A stretch of DNA of 8,718 nucleotides from an uncultured bacterium (GTDB lineage Bacteria; Bacteroidota; Bacteroidia; Bacteroidales; Bacteroidaceae), in assembly GCA_945788485.1 (NCBI GenBank), contig CALZMB010000087.1, forward strand, positions 1-8,718, in the 5' to 3' direction. A program made the translations under genes and the position numbers. Shown here piece by piece: positions 1-6,734 of this stretch. Position 1 is the stretch's first letter. Each line of letters starts with the position of its first letter. The notes below the pieces were generated by a model, which made no database searches, was not told the origin of the DNA, and saw only the letters and a program-made list of their open reading frames with translations.

Positions 1-1
1 T

Positions 2-532
2 GCATACACCGCCCCGCTCAATGTCCTCCCCTATTTCGGACGTCTTGGCTCGTTCATCACCCGTTACGGGCAAGACAGCTTCACCAATACGCGCGACATA
101 GACAAGACAGCCTACTCCGTGCTCTACCTTATCGACAAGGCAGACCAGATGTCTCCAGTCGAGGGCTACATCTACGAAGACAACCACGTCTCCCCGACAT
201 CGCTTGCCGACGGAGCATGGCGCATCACACGTTTGAGAGGCGTACAGGAAGAGACACGTCATGTCATCTCGCTCACAGACGAGGGCAAGGGCTACAACGG
301 AATGGCACAGGTGCGCCGTTTCTCATTTGCCGTGCCACTATGGAAGATGCCCGTGAAGAAGGTTTCTGCCTGCCAGCGCGGCATGAAGAAGGCGAAGAAG
401 ATGCTGAAGGCAAAGACAGAAGAGGCATTCAAAGCCTCAAATGCCGACGCATGGTATTATGACGAAGCCTCACACACCCTCCATATCTCAGCAGCAATGC
501 AGACTGAGGAGATGAATATTGTGATAGAATGA
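2..532 (+). CDS. C-terminal part of a GH31 alpha-glucosidase-like protein (5' end outside window)
   Basis: The frame is open from base 2 and ends with TGA at 530-532, so the last 176 residues are present. The first residues (APLNVLPYFGRLGSFI) resemble the GH31 stretch after the barrel, where the 'APLd.iPvFvR.GsiI' pattern introduces the C-terminal beta domains. The following GYIYEDNHVSP resembles the 'lYEDdG' turn of the DUF5110-type domain. A later stretch with R-F-S-F-A-V-P ... P-V-K-K-V also fits the end of GH31 enzymes. The catalytic barrel is outside the window, so activity cannot be read. GH31 members release terminal alpha-linked glucose or xylose; next to SusB- and SusA-like genes an alpha-glucosidase role is the natural inference. 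The last 50 residues are lysine-rich and less typical. A GTG at 119 is internal, not a start. The family call is by motif recall only. Confidence 0.68.
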   Translation, partial: AYTAPLNVLPYFGRLGSFITRYGQDSFTNTRDIDKTAYSVLYLIDKADQMSPVEGYIYEDNHVSPTSLADGAWRITRLRGVQEETRHVISLTDEGKGYNGMAQVRRFSFAVPLWKMPVKKVSACQRGMKKAKKMLKAKTEEAFKASNADAWYYDEASHTLHISAAMQTEEMNIVIE

Positions 533-539
533 AAACGAT

Positions 540-592
540 GGTTTGCAGCTTGTACATATACTTTTACAAGTTGCAAACCATTTCTTATTTTT
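540..592 (+). terminator. Long hairpin with T-rich tail between GH31 and GH97
   Basis: Arms 540-554 (GGTTTGCAGCTTGTA) and 565-579 (TACAAGTTGCAAACC) are complementary over 15 bases; the single non-Watson-Crick position is a G-U pair in plus-strand RNA. The loop is 10 bases. A T-rich stretch (581-592) follows, and the stem begins 7 bases after the GH31 stop. This has the form of an intrinsic terminator or attenuator. No TAnnTTTG promoter lies between it and the GH97 start at 622, so GH97 probably depends on read-through. The stem could instead be an mRNA-stabilising or processing site. Confidence 0.6.
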
Positions 593-621
593 ATACACCC
601 GAAACTTTCACCCGTAATATT

Positions 622-2730
622 ATGAAACACTACATCCTGCTTTTTCTCTCCATTCTTTCTTTTGCCGCCATGCGTGCCGAGAGCGTGAGCAGTCCCGATG
701 GCAACATCGCGGTTGATTTCTCTCTTGACGACGGCAAGCCCATGTACAGCATCCGCTACAAGTCCCATCCTGTCATCGCGCCCTCTCATCTTGGCATGAC
801 ATTATCAGAAGGCGGTGCTGACCTTGTTGACGGTTTTGTCCTGGGCGAGACGCAGCGTACAAGTTTCGATGAGACTTGGCAGCCTGTCTGGGGCGAGGAA
901 TCGAGCATCCGCAACCACTACAACGAGCTGTCGGTGACGCTCCGGCAGCCATCGACAGAGCGCGTCATGGTGCTGCGCTTCCGTGTTTATGACGACGGCG
1001 TAGGCTTCCGGTATGAGTTCCCGCGCCAGCTGCATCTCACATATTTCACACTGAAAGAAGAGCAGACAGAGTTCGCCATGACAGCCGACCACACCGCCTG
1101 GTGGATTCCAGGCGACTTCGACACACAGGAGTATTCATGGACAAAGTCGCGCCTGTCAGAGATACGCGGGCTCTACCCTGCCGTGATGAAAGCTCATCCG
1201 CACAATCTCTCATGGAAGACCTTCTCTCCGACGGGAGTGCAGACGACACTTCAGATGCTCACCGACAGCGGCATATACATCGCGCTGCATGAGGCCGCCC
1301 TTGTCAACTACAGCTGCATGAACCTCGAACTCGACGACAAGACACTCGTTTTCCGCTCCTACCTCACTCCCGACGCAGAGGGCAACAAGGGGCATCTGCA
1401 GGCTCCGTGCCATTCGCCGTGGCGCACGGTGCGCATCAGCGACAGCGCCATCGGGCAGCTTGCCAGCCGTCTGACGCTCAACCTCAACGAGCCTTGCAAG
1501 ATAGAAGACACGTCATGGATAAAGCCCGTGAAATATTGCGGCGTATGGTGGGAGATGATTTCAGGGCATCAGTCATGGTCATACACCAACGACCTGCCGT
1601 CCGTCAAGCTCTCTCTCGACGACTATAACAGCGTGAAGCCCAACGGCACGCATGGCGCGAACAACGCCGAGGTGCGCCGATATATCGACTTCGCCGCTGA
1701 CAACGGCCTCGACCAGGTGCTTGTCGAAGGCTGGAACATCGGCTGGGAAGACTGGGCAGGGCATAAGAAAGACTATGTCTTCGACTTCCAGACGCCCTAC
1801 CCTGACTTCGACATTGATGCCCTGAACGAATATGCCCACTCTCGCGGCGTGCGCCTGATGATGCATCACGAGACATCCGGCTCGTCGCGCAACTACGAGC
1901 GACATCTCCACGACGCGCTGAAACTCATGCAGCGTTACGGCTACAACGCTGTGAAGACCGGCTATGTCGGAGACATCATACCCTACGGCGAACGCCACTA
2001 CGGGCAGTGGATGGTGAACCACTACCAGTATGTTGTAGAAGAGGCGGCACGCCACAAAGTGATGGTGAACGGACACGAGGCGGTGCGCCCCACCGGCTTG
2101 TGCCGCACATGGCCCAACCTCGTAGGCAACGAATCGGCTAAAGGCACAGAATACGAGGCGTTCGGCTTCACCAACGCCGCCCACACCACCATCTTGCCGT
2201 TCACCCGACTGAACGGCGGACCGATGGACTACACCCCCGGCATTCTTGAGACCGACCTCTCGTGGGCAGGCAACAAGAACAAGGTGAACACCACCATTGC
2301 CGGACAGCTGGCTCTCTATGTCACGATGTACTCGCCGTTGCAGATGGCAGCCGACACGCCGGAGAACTACGCGAAATACATGGACGCTTTCCAGTTCATA
2401 CGCGACGTGGCTCTCGATTGGGACCGCTCCATCTATCTCGAAGCGGAGATAGGCGAATACATCACCGTGGCACGCAAGGCGAAAGGCACCGACAACTGGT
2501 TTGTGGGATGCAAGGCAAACGGCACCGGTCACAAGTCAAGCATACGCCTCGACTTCCTCGACCCCGGCAAGAAATACATCGCCACAATCTACGCCGACGA
2601 CAAGACAGCGTCGTACGTCACCAACCCGAAGGCATACACCATAAAGAAACGCACAGTGAAAGCCGGCGACAAGCTCACCATCAACGCCGCCCCCGGCGGA
2701 GGATACGCCATTTCCATTATCAATATATAG
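622..2730 (+). CDS. susB: GH97 alpha-glucosidase, SusB-like, periplasmic
   Basis: This is a 702-residue glycoside hydrolase family 97 enzyme; Bacteroides thetaiotaomicron SusB is about 738. The start at 622 is preferred because it gives a signal peptide (MKHYILLFLSILSFAAMRA, then ESVSS) with no lipobox cysteine. An earlier in-frame ATG at 529 would translate the upstream hairpin. The layout is an N-terminal beta domain, a TIM barrel (LVEGWNIGWEDW) and a C-terminal beta domain ending GGGYAISI. E417 (HHETS), E486 (HEAVRP), E504 (GNES) and E510 (GTEYE) line up with SusB E439, E508, E526 and E532 at a constant offset of 22. In SusB these are the two base glutamates, a calcium ligand and the general acid, so this should be the inverting, calcium-dependent alpha-glucosidase subgroup rather than the retaining alpha-galactosidase one. 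It should release glucose from malto-oligosaccharides in the periplasm. It lies 89 bases after the GH31 stop. SusB numbering is from memory. Confidence 0.95.
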   Translation: MKHYILLFLSILSFAAMRAESVSSPDGNIAVDFSLDDGKPMYSIRYKSHPVIAPSHLGMTLSEGGADLVDGFVLGETQRTSFDETWQPVWGEESSIRNHYNELSVTLRQPSTERVMVLRFRVYDDGVGFRYEFPRQLHLTYFTLKEEQTEFAMTADHTAWWIPGDFDTQEYSWTKSRLSEIRGLYPAVMKAHPHNLSWKTFSPTGVQTTLQMLTDSGIYIALHEAALVNYSCMNLELDDKTLVFRSYLTPDAEGNKGHLQAPCHSPWRTVRISDSAIGQLASRLTLNLNEPCKIEDTSWIKPVKYCGVWWEMISGHQSWSYTNDLPSVKLSLDDYNSVKPNGTHGANNAEVRRYIDFAADNGLDQVLVEGWNIGWEDWAGHKKDYVFDFQTPYPDFDIDALNEYAHSRGVRLMMHHETSGSSRNYERHLHDALKLMQRYGYNAVKTGYVGDIIPYGERHYGQWMVNHYQYVVEEAARHKVMVNGHEAVRPTGLCRTWPNLVGNESAKGTEYEAFGFTNAAHTTILPFTRLNGGPMDYTPGILETDLSWAGNKNKVNTTIAGQLALYVTMYSPLQMAADTPENYAKYMDAFQFIRDVALDWDRSIYLEAEIGEYITVARKAKGTDNWFVGCKANGTGHKSSIRLDFLDPGKKYIATIYADDKTASYVTNPKAYTIKKRTVKAGDKLTINAAPGGGYAISIINI

Positions 2731-2753
2731 TTGATGAGTTGACGAGTTGACAA
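2730..2753 (+). repeat. Three tandem octamers of GTTGAYRA type at the GH97 stop
   Basis: GTTGATGA (2730-2737), GTTGACGA (2738-2745) and GTTGACAA (2746-2753) stand in tandem. The first begins on the last base of the GH97 TAG stop. An isolated GTTGACGA follows at 2783-2790. All are in the opposite orientation to the larger array at 2828-2923. Bases 2738-2754 are complementary to 2857-2873 at 16 of 17 positions, and 2777-2795 to 2877-2895 at 18 of 19. These two pairings cross, so they would be alternatives. Confidence 0.85.
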
Positions 2754-2827
2754 GGAGTTCCCTTGAGCTTGCGAAAAAACAAGTTGACGAGTTAAGTGTA
2801 TTATTATCTCATATACACCACATAGTT

Positions 2828-2923
2828 GTCAACCCGTCAACTTCAATTGCTATCAACTTGTCAACCCGTCAACTTGTTTACTCGTCAACTTGTTTACCCG
2901 TCAACTTGTTTACTCGTCAACTA
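2828..2923 (+). repeat. Phase-locked array of twelve 8-base units (GTCAACYY / GTTTACYC)
   Basis: The 96 bases divide exactly into twelve octamers. In order: GTCAACCC, GTCAACTT, then a degenerate CAATTGCT, ATCAACTT, GTCAACCC, GTCAACTT, and then GTTTACYC alternating with GTCAACTT or GTCAACTA to the end. The last half therefore has a 16-base higher-order period. The array ends 13 bases before the GH13 start. No TAnnTTTG promoter lies in the gap between GH97 and GH13, so these repeats are probably transcribed in the mRNA linking them. The function is unknown; Prevotella-type genomes are rich in short intergenic repeats. Confidence 0.9.
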
Positions 2924-2936
2924 AAAAAAGCAACCT

Positions 2937-4796
2937 ATGAAACGAACACTTACAGCAGCACTGCTGCTCTTCCTCACACTCAACATGACAGCAGCACCGA
3001 AACTGAAAATCACGAACATCGAACCGAAACATTGGTATGTCGGCATGAAAGACGCCTCTGTGCAGATTCTCATCTCCGCCCCTGGCATACGCGACGCAGA
3101 GGTCACCACCGCCTATCCCGGCGTGACAATCGATTCTCTGGTCCGTCTCGATTCTCCAAACTATCTCTTTGTCTATGCCAACCTGAAAGACGCGAAGGCG
3201 GGCATGATGCCTCTCGACATACAGCTCGGCAAGAAACGCCTCACCGTCAACTACGAGCTGCGCGAGCGCGAGATGCCTGGCGAGCAGCGCCGCGGCTTCT
3301 CCAAGGCGGATGTGCTGTATATGTTCATGCCCGACCGCTTCGCGCAAGGGCGTGCCGACAACAGCAAAGAGAAGACCCGCATGCCTTATACCATCGACCG
3401 CTCGCAACCCTCGCTGCGTCATGGCGGCGACCTGGAAGGCGTGCGTCAGCATCTCGACTATTTCAACGAGCTGGGCGTGACAGCCCTCTGGCTCACCCCG
3501 GTCCTCGAAAACGACATGGGCGAAGAGAACGGGATGTCGTCCTACCACGGCTATGCCACCACCGACTACTACCGCGTTGACCCACGCTTCGGCACGAACG
3601 CCGACTACCGCCGCCTCATCGACGACGCTCACGCGAAAGGACTGAAAGTCGTCATGGACATGATCTTCAACCACTGCGGCGACCGCCATCCATGGATGAG
3701 CGACGCTCCTTCCGCCGACTGGTTCAACAACCCTGACTACGGTCTGCAGACAAGCTACAAACTCACACCCGTCATCGACCCTTACGCCTCAGACTTCGAC
3801 ATGGCAGAGACTGTTGACGGATGGTTCGTGAAATCCATGCCCGACCTCAACCAGCGCAACCCGCATCTCATGCTCTATCTCACACAGAACTCCATCTGGT
3901 GGATTGAGGCGTTCGGCATCGACGGCATACGCATGGACACCTATCCCTACGCCGACATGAAAGGCATGTCATCCTGGATGAAACGCATCAACGACGAATA
4001 CCCCAACTATAACGTAGTGGGCGAGTCATGGGTGACAGAGCCGGGCTTCACCGCCTCGCTGCAGAAAGACTGCCGTCTCAACGACGAGAACACCTGGCTC
4101 AACAGCGTCATGGACTTCGCTTTCTACGACCGTATGTCGCTCGCCAAGAAAGAGGAGACCGACGACTGGTGGCAGGGCATGAACCGCATCTACAACGTCT
4201 TCGTCTATGACAAGCTCTACGCCGACCCGTCCAGCGTCCTCGCTTTCCTCGACAACCACGACACCGACCGCTTCCTCGCCAACGGCTGCGACACACTCGC
4301 CCTGAAACAGGGCCTCGCCCTCCTGCTCACCATCAACCGCATCCCGCAGCTCTACTACGGCACCGAGATTCTCATGAACGGCACAAAGGATGGCTCTGAC
4401 GGCTTCGTGCGCAAAGACTTCCCGGGCGGCTTCCCAGGCGACAAACAGAACTGTTTCACTGCCGAAGGACGCACAAAGGCGCAGAACGCCATGTTCAACT
4501 GGCTCAGCAAACTCCTCCACTGGCGGCAGGACAACGATGTCATCATCCGCGGAAAACAAAAACAGTTCATTCCCTACAACGGCATCTACGTCATGCACCA
4601 TGAGTACAACAACCGCCACGCGATGCTGATCATCAACGGCAAGAACCAGCCGAACACTTTCAACGCCACGAGATACAAAGAGTGCATCCCGCAGGCGGCG
4701 AAAGCTCGTGAGGTGACATCAGGACGGACATACAACCTCTCTGCCGACACCACGCTGAAACTCGCGCCGAGACAAACTCTCATCCTTGAATATTGA
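2937..4796 (+). CDS. susA: GH13 neopullulanase/cyclomaltodextrinase, SusA-like, periplasmic
   Basis: This 619-residue alpha-amylase-family enzyme is about the length of B. thetaiotaomicron SusA. It starts with a signal peptide (MKRTLTAALLLFLTLNMTAA) with no lipobox. Next come an N-terminal beta domain of cyclomaltodextrinase type (about 21-115), the (beta/alpha)8 barrel opening at DVLYMFMPDRF, and a C-terminal beta domain (about 535-619). The GH13 conserved regions are visible: DMIFNH (D241-H246), GIRMD with nucleophile D334, VGESW with acid/base E363, and LDNHD with D442. MPDLN at 301-305 occupies the place of the neopullulanase fifth region (MPKLN). The catalytic triad is intact. The enzyme should cleave alpha-1,4 links in malto-oligosaccharides, pullulan or cyclodextrins after import, feeding the GH97 enzyme upstream. 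The start is preceded by an A-rich tract and no Shine-Dalgarno, as usual in Bacteroidota. With no promoter seen in the 206-base gap, it is probably co-transcribed with GH97. Confidence 0.95.
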   Translation: MKRTLTAALLLFLTLNMTAAPKLKITNIEPKHWYVGMKDASVQILISAPGIRDAEVTTAYPGVTIDSLVRLDSPNYLFVYANLKDAKAGMMPLDIQLGKKRLTVNYELREREMPGEQRRGFSKADVLYMFMPDRFAQGRADNSKEKTRMPYTIDRSQPSLRHGGDLEGVRQHLDYFNELGVTALWLTPVLENDMGEENGMSSYHGYATTDYYRVDPRFGTNADYRRLIDDAHAKGLKVVMDMIFNHCGDRHPWMSDAPSADWFNNPDYGLQTSYKLTPVIDPYASDFDMAETVDGWFVKSMPDLNQRNPHLMLYLTQNSIWWIEAFGIDGIRMDTYPYADMKGMSSWMKRINDEYPNYNVVGESWVTEPGFTASLQKDCRLNDENTWLNSVMDFAFYDRMSLAKKEETDDWWQGMNRIYNVFVYDKLYADPSSVLAFLDNHDTDRFLANGCDTLALKQGLALLLTINRIPQLYYGTEILMNGTKDGSDGFVRKDFPGGFPGDKQNCFTAEGRTKAQNAMFNWLSKLLHWRQDNDVIIRGKQKQFIPYNGIYVMHHEYNNRHAMLIINGKNQPNTFNATRYKECIPQAAKAREVTSGRTYNLSADTTLKLAPRQTLILEY

Positions 4797-4861
4797 GAAA
4801 CATGATGTTTTGTTAACAAATGCTATAAAACTTATACAAAACAAAATAAGCAATTTCACGG

Positions 4862-4893
4862 TTTGCATATTAATTAAATAATTATTAATTTTG
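4862..4893 (+). promoter_or_regulatory. Bacteroidales-type promoter of the AraC-type gene, overlapped by a dyad
   Basis: TTTG at 4862-4865 and TAATTTTG at 4886-4893 match the Bacteroides -33 (TTTG) and -7 (TAnnTTTG) elements with a 20-base spacer. Transcription would start near 4900, about 60 bases before the ATG at 4960. A dyad covers the promoter: TTTGCA (4862-4867) mirrors TGCAAA (4892-4897), and TTAAT (4870-4874) mirrors ATTAA (4884-4888), with arms offset by one base. This could be an operator, possibly for autoregulation. A separate 12-base perfect palindrome, TTTGTTAACAAA, lies upstream at 4809-4820. Confidence 0.72.
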
Positions 4894-4959
4894 CAAAGCG
4901 TCATACACATCAAGATGTCACACGAATATCAGAACAACATAGCATAATCATTTCTCAAG

Positions 4960-5349
4960 ATGGATTCAACAGAAGAAATATACAACAAGCCCAAGAAGTT
5001 CGACAGTGCCGAGCTGATAGAACGTCTGTCAGTCATCATGGAGAAAGACCAGATTTTCAAAGATGTCTCTCTCACCATCGAAAGTCTCGCTGAGATGTTA
5101 CACACCAATCGCACCTACCTCTCTAAGGCTGTCAACGACAGTTTCCAGATGTCGTTCCGCCAATGGCTCAACACCTACCGTATCGAGCAGAGCATACGCT
5201 TCATGATGCAGCATCCTGCCGCCAACCAAGAAGAGATAGCACGCAACAGCGGTTTCCTCAGCGCATCGGCTTTCAACCACAAATTCAAAGAAGTGACAGG
5301 CACATCGCCTCGCTTGTGGCTTGTAGAGAAATCTGTCGGCGTGAGATAA
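4960..5349 (+). CDS. Short stand-alone AraC-family HTH transcription regulator
   Basis: The 129-residue protein is essentially only an AraC/XylS DNA-binding domain. A first helix-turn-helix lies around residues 38-58 (LTIESLAEMLHTNRTYLSK) and a second around 88-112. The family's closing signature is present: GFLSASAFNHKFKEVTGTSP, residues 98-117. The leading residues (ELIERLSVIMEKDQIFKDVSLT) resemble the linker before the HTH in large Bacteroidota membrane or TPR sensors, but no sensor domain is present. The frame has a stop at 4945, and a good promoter sits directly upstream. It therefore looks like an independent gene, although it could derive from a decayed larger regulator. It follows the SusA-like gene by 163 bases on the same strand and is followed by a strong terminator, so it is its own transcription unit. 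Control of the adjacent starch genes is only a guess; the known sus regulator SusR is a different membrane protein. Confidence 0.88.
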   Translation: MDSTEEIYNKPKKFDSAELIERLSVIMEKDQIFKDVSLTIESLAEMLHTNRTYLSKAVNDSFQMSFRQWLNTYRIEQSIRFMMQHPAANQEEIARNSGFLSASAFNHKFKEVTGTSPRLWLVEKSVGVR

Positions 5350-5389
5350 ACTTTGTCACGGCTCACAAAAAAGAAAAGAAATATCCTAC

Positions 5390-5426
5390 ACGGCTCGGGA
5401 CATCACGTCCCGGGCCGTTATTTTTA
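5390..5426 (+). terminator. Strong intrinsic terminator after the AraC-type gene
   Basis: Arms ACGGCTCGGGAC (5390-5401) and GTCCCGGGCCGT (5407-5418) pair over all 12 bases, with one U-G wobble, around the loop ATCAC. A T-rich tail (TTATTTTTAT) follows. It lies 40 bases after the stop at 5349. Read on the minus strand, the same hairpin is followed by a looser T-rich stretch (complement of 5366-5382), so it could also stop transcription from the converging transposase gene. Confidence 0.88.
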
Positions 5427-5470
5427 TGCACTTCAATAAGCACAGCAAAAGGGGCAGGCATCATATTGAG

Positions 5471-5491
5471 TGATGGAACCGAGTTCCATCA
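5471..5491. repeat. Perfect short palindromic hairpin
   Basis: TGATGGAAC (5471-5479) and GTTCCATCA (5483-5491) are exact reverse complements around the 3-base loop CGA. There is no T tract on either side, so it is not a terminator. It lies 146 bases beyond the stop of the RAYT-like gene and has the size and shape of a REP-type element. Confidence 0.7.
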
Positions 5492-5548
5492 AACACAACA
5501 ACCAGCTTTGTCAATGGCCCGCCGCCCCGCTGCTGCCTCTCGCTCCCT

Positions 5549-5580
5549 GCTTGTGCTCACTCCCCGCCCCGCTTGTGCTC
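5549..5580. repeat. Direct repeat of GCTTGTGCTC, two copies
   Basis: GCTTGTGCTC occurs at 5549-5558 and 5571-5580, a 22-base spacing, each preceded by a C-rich stretch. The second copy abuts the GGGTCCCGTTCGG motif at 5581. On the transposase-coding strand it reads GAGCACAAGC followed by a G-rich run. Confidence 0.65.
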
Positions 5581-5611
5581 GGGTCCCGTTCGGCGTATCT
5601 CGGATGCGCCG
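5581..5611. repeat. Downstream copy of the transposase-flanking motif, with hairpin
   Basis: Bases 5581-5600 match 6735-6754 at 18 of 20 positions in the same orientation. Here the motif runs into a complete hairpin: CGGCGTATC (5591-5599) pairs with GATGCGCCG (5603-5611), 9 bases with one U-G wobble, around the loop TCG. The 6735 copy has the left arm but not the right. On the transposase-coding strand this lies 26 bases after the stop. Confidence 0.7.
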
Positions 5612-5636
5612 CTTGCCACTCCCCTCCTCCGCTCTC

Positions 5637-6719
5637 TCATCTTGTTTTCGCTGCCTGCTCTTTCAGCCTTTCCTCCAGTTCCTGTGTCCACGGCTCGGTG
5701 CTCAGTTGGTATGCCATGTCATTGAGCGCCAGACACTGCGCGCGGCTTATCGTCCGCCTCTCCATGTGATAGGGCCACGGGGCGAGCATGAGCAGCAAGC
5801 CCTTTGCGCAAGCCTCGAAATATTTCCCGGGCGGCTTATAGTACGGAGCGAAGCCATTCTCCAGAACGACTATCAACGGCAAGCCGGCATCAAGCACCGC
5901 CCTTGCTATCTCCCTCTCGCCAGGCGAGATGCAGGGGCTCACCACCACGCCGCCTTTCCTCCCCCTGTCAAGGAAATACGTCTTCTGCGCAGCTATCAGC
6001 CGCAGGTTTTCGTCAGTGCCGTTGTTGTGGCATCTCACCTGCATCCTCAACGGGCTGTCTAACAGCCATCGGTTGCCTATGGCAGCAAACGTTCTCTCGC
6101 CCTCTTCGCCCATCTTCACCGTCAGCTCGCCCACCTTCTTGAACAGGTCAGGGTTCGATTTCCTCACCAAAGCCCGGTACGGGTTGTGCTCCACATAGCG
6201 CCTCATGTTCTCCAACTGCCCCTCGTGCATCAGTATCGAGTCGGTGAAGTTGTCACTGAACAGCGGCGGCGGCGCTTCCACACCTTTCGGTCCGAGCAAG
6301 CCCTGCGCGGTCAGCTCATGCCAATAGTGTTTGTTGCATCGGTTCTTCACCAAGGCCACATATTTGCCAAGAGGCTTCTCTATCCTGTCCGTTACGAATA
6401 TCACCACATGCAGATGCTCCGGCATCAGCTGGAGTTTCATCACTTGCAGCCTCGGGTGCTCCCTTTCTAAACGGTACCATTCATTTTCCACCTCTCTGCC
6501 CAACGGCGTAGGCATGAAGCATGCGTTCTCCACCGTCTGCTCTGCAGCAAGCCAAGACAGCCTGCCAAGGCGTTCCTGCGTCCTGTCTGCCAGAGTGAGC
6601 GTGAGCATATAGATACACCTCGACCGATAGTCATGGTCTGCCATACGCCGGGTCATGGAGTGCTCAGAGGCGTATCGCCAGCCCACGCCTTCTATATATT
6701 TCGATTTTTTCTCTGTCAT
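5637..6719 (-). CDS. REP-associated (RAYT/Y1-type HUH) transposase-like protein with C-terminal extension
   Basis: The 360-residue protein begins at the ATG complementary to 6717-6719. Residues about 36-185 look like a Y1/HUH transposase of the IS200/IS605-REP-associated group. LMPEHLHVVIF gives the HUH pair H102/H104 that binds the catalytic metal. YVEHNPYRA supplies a candidate nucleophile, Y175, in the usual 'Y(I/V)..NP.rA' setting. Proteins of this kind cut single-stranded DNA at REP-type hairpins. Family members are commonly 150-250 residues; this one adds about 150. The extension (216-345) contains GGVVVSPCISPGEREIA, then LPLIVVLENGF, then GLLLMLAPW and SRAQCLALNDMAYQL. That alternation recalls the Rossmann-like DprA/LOG fold, but the assignment is inference. 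A conserved -7 box lies upstream. Near-identical motifs flank the gene and hairpins lie downstream, suggesting its substrate sites. It may be a domesticated rather than freely mobile enzyme. The transposase call is strong and the C-terminal call weak. Confidence 0.85.
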   Translation of the reverse strand: MTEKKSKYIEGVGWRYASEHSMTRRMADHDYRSRCIYMLTLTLADRTQERLGRLSWLAAEQTVENACFMPTPLGREVENEWYRLEREHPRLQVMKLQLMPEHLHVVIFVTDRIEKPLGKYVALVKNRCNKHYWHELTAQGLLGPKGVEAPPPLFSDNFTDSILMHEGQLENMRRYVEHNPYRALVRKSNPDLFKKVGELTVKMGEEGERTFAAIGNRWLLDSPLRMQVRCHNNGTDENLRLIAAQKTYFLDRGRKGGVVVSPCISPGEREIARAVLDAGLPLIVVLENGFAPYYKPPGKYFEACAKGLLLMLAPWPYHMERRTISRAQCLALNDMAYQLSTEPWTQELEERLKEQAAKTR

Positions 6720-6734
6720 ATCTGCTATCTTTCA

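Larger units (their letters stand above)
5427..5636. other. Pyrimidine-rich intergenic region with hairpins and short repeats
   Basis: No convincing gene lies here. The plus strand is very C/T-rich between about 5520 and 5636, so the minus strand downstream of the transposase gene is purine-rich. It contains a 21-base palindromic hairpin (5471-5491), a repeated GCTTGTGCTC (5549-5558 and 5571-5580) and a hairpin carrying the motif that also lies in front of the transposase gene (5581-5611). Short overlapping open frames across it have low-complexity composition and no family resemblance. Confidence 0.6.

Noticed and set aside
529..621. Upstream ATG of GH97 overlapping the GH31 stop (ATGA)
   Set aside because: Translation would run through the hairpin and bury the clear signal peptide that begins at 622.
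1579..2532. Long minus-strand open frame (317 codons) antisense to GH97
   Set aside because: It lies wholly inside the strongly supported GH97 gene; its valine/histidine/arginine-rich translation is a codon-bias shadow without family resemblance.
2747..3580. Plus-strand frame of 277 codons starting in the octamer repeats
   Set aside because: It reads through the repeats and then overlaps GH13 out of frame; the product is low-complexity and arginine-rich with no domain.
5549..5590. Possible G-quadruplex on the minus strand
   Set aside because: The G runs are separated by loops of about 14-15 bases, too long for a confident call.
5163..6062. Plus-strand frame of 299 codons spanning the AraC-type gene, a terminator and the transposase
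   Set aside because: It crosses a strong terminator and is antisense to the RAYT-like gene; the composition is low-complexity.
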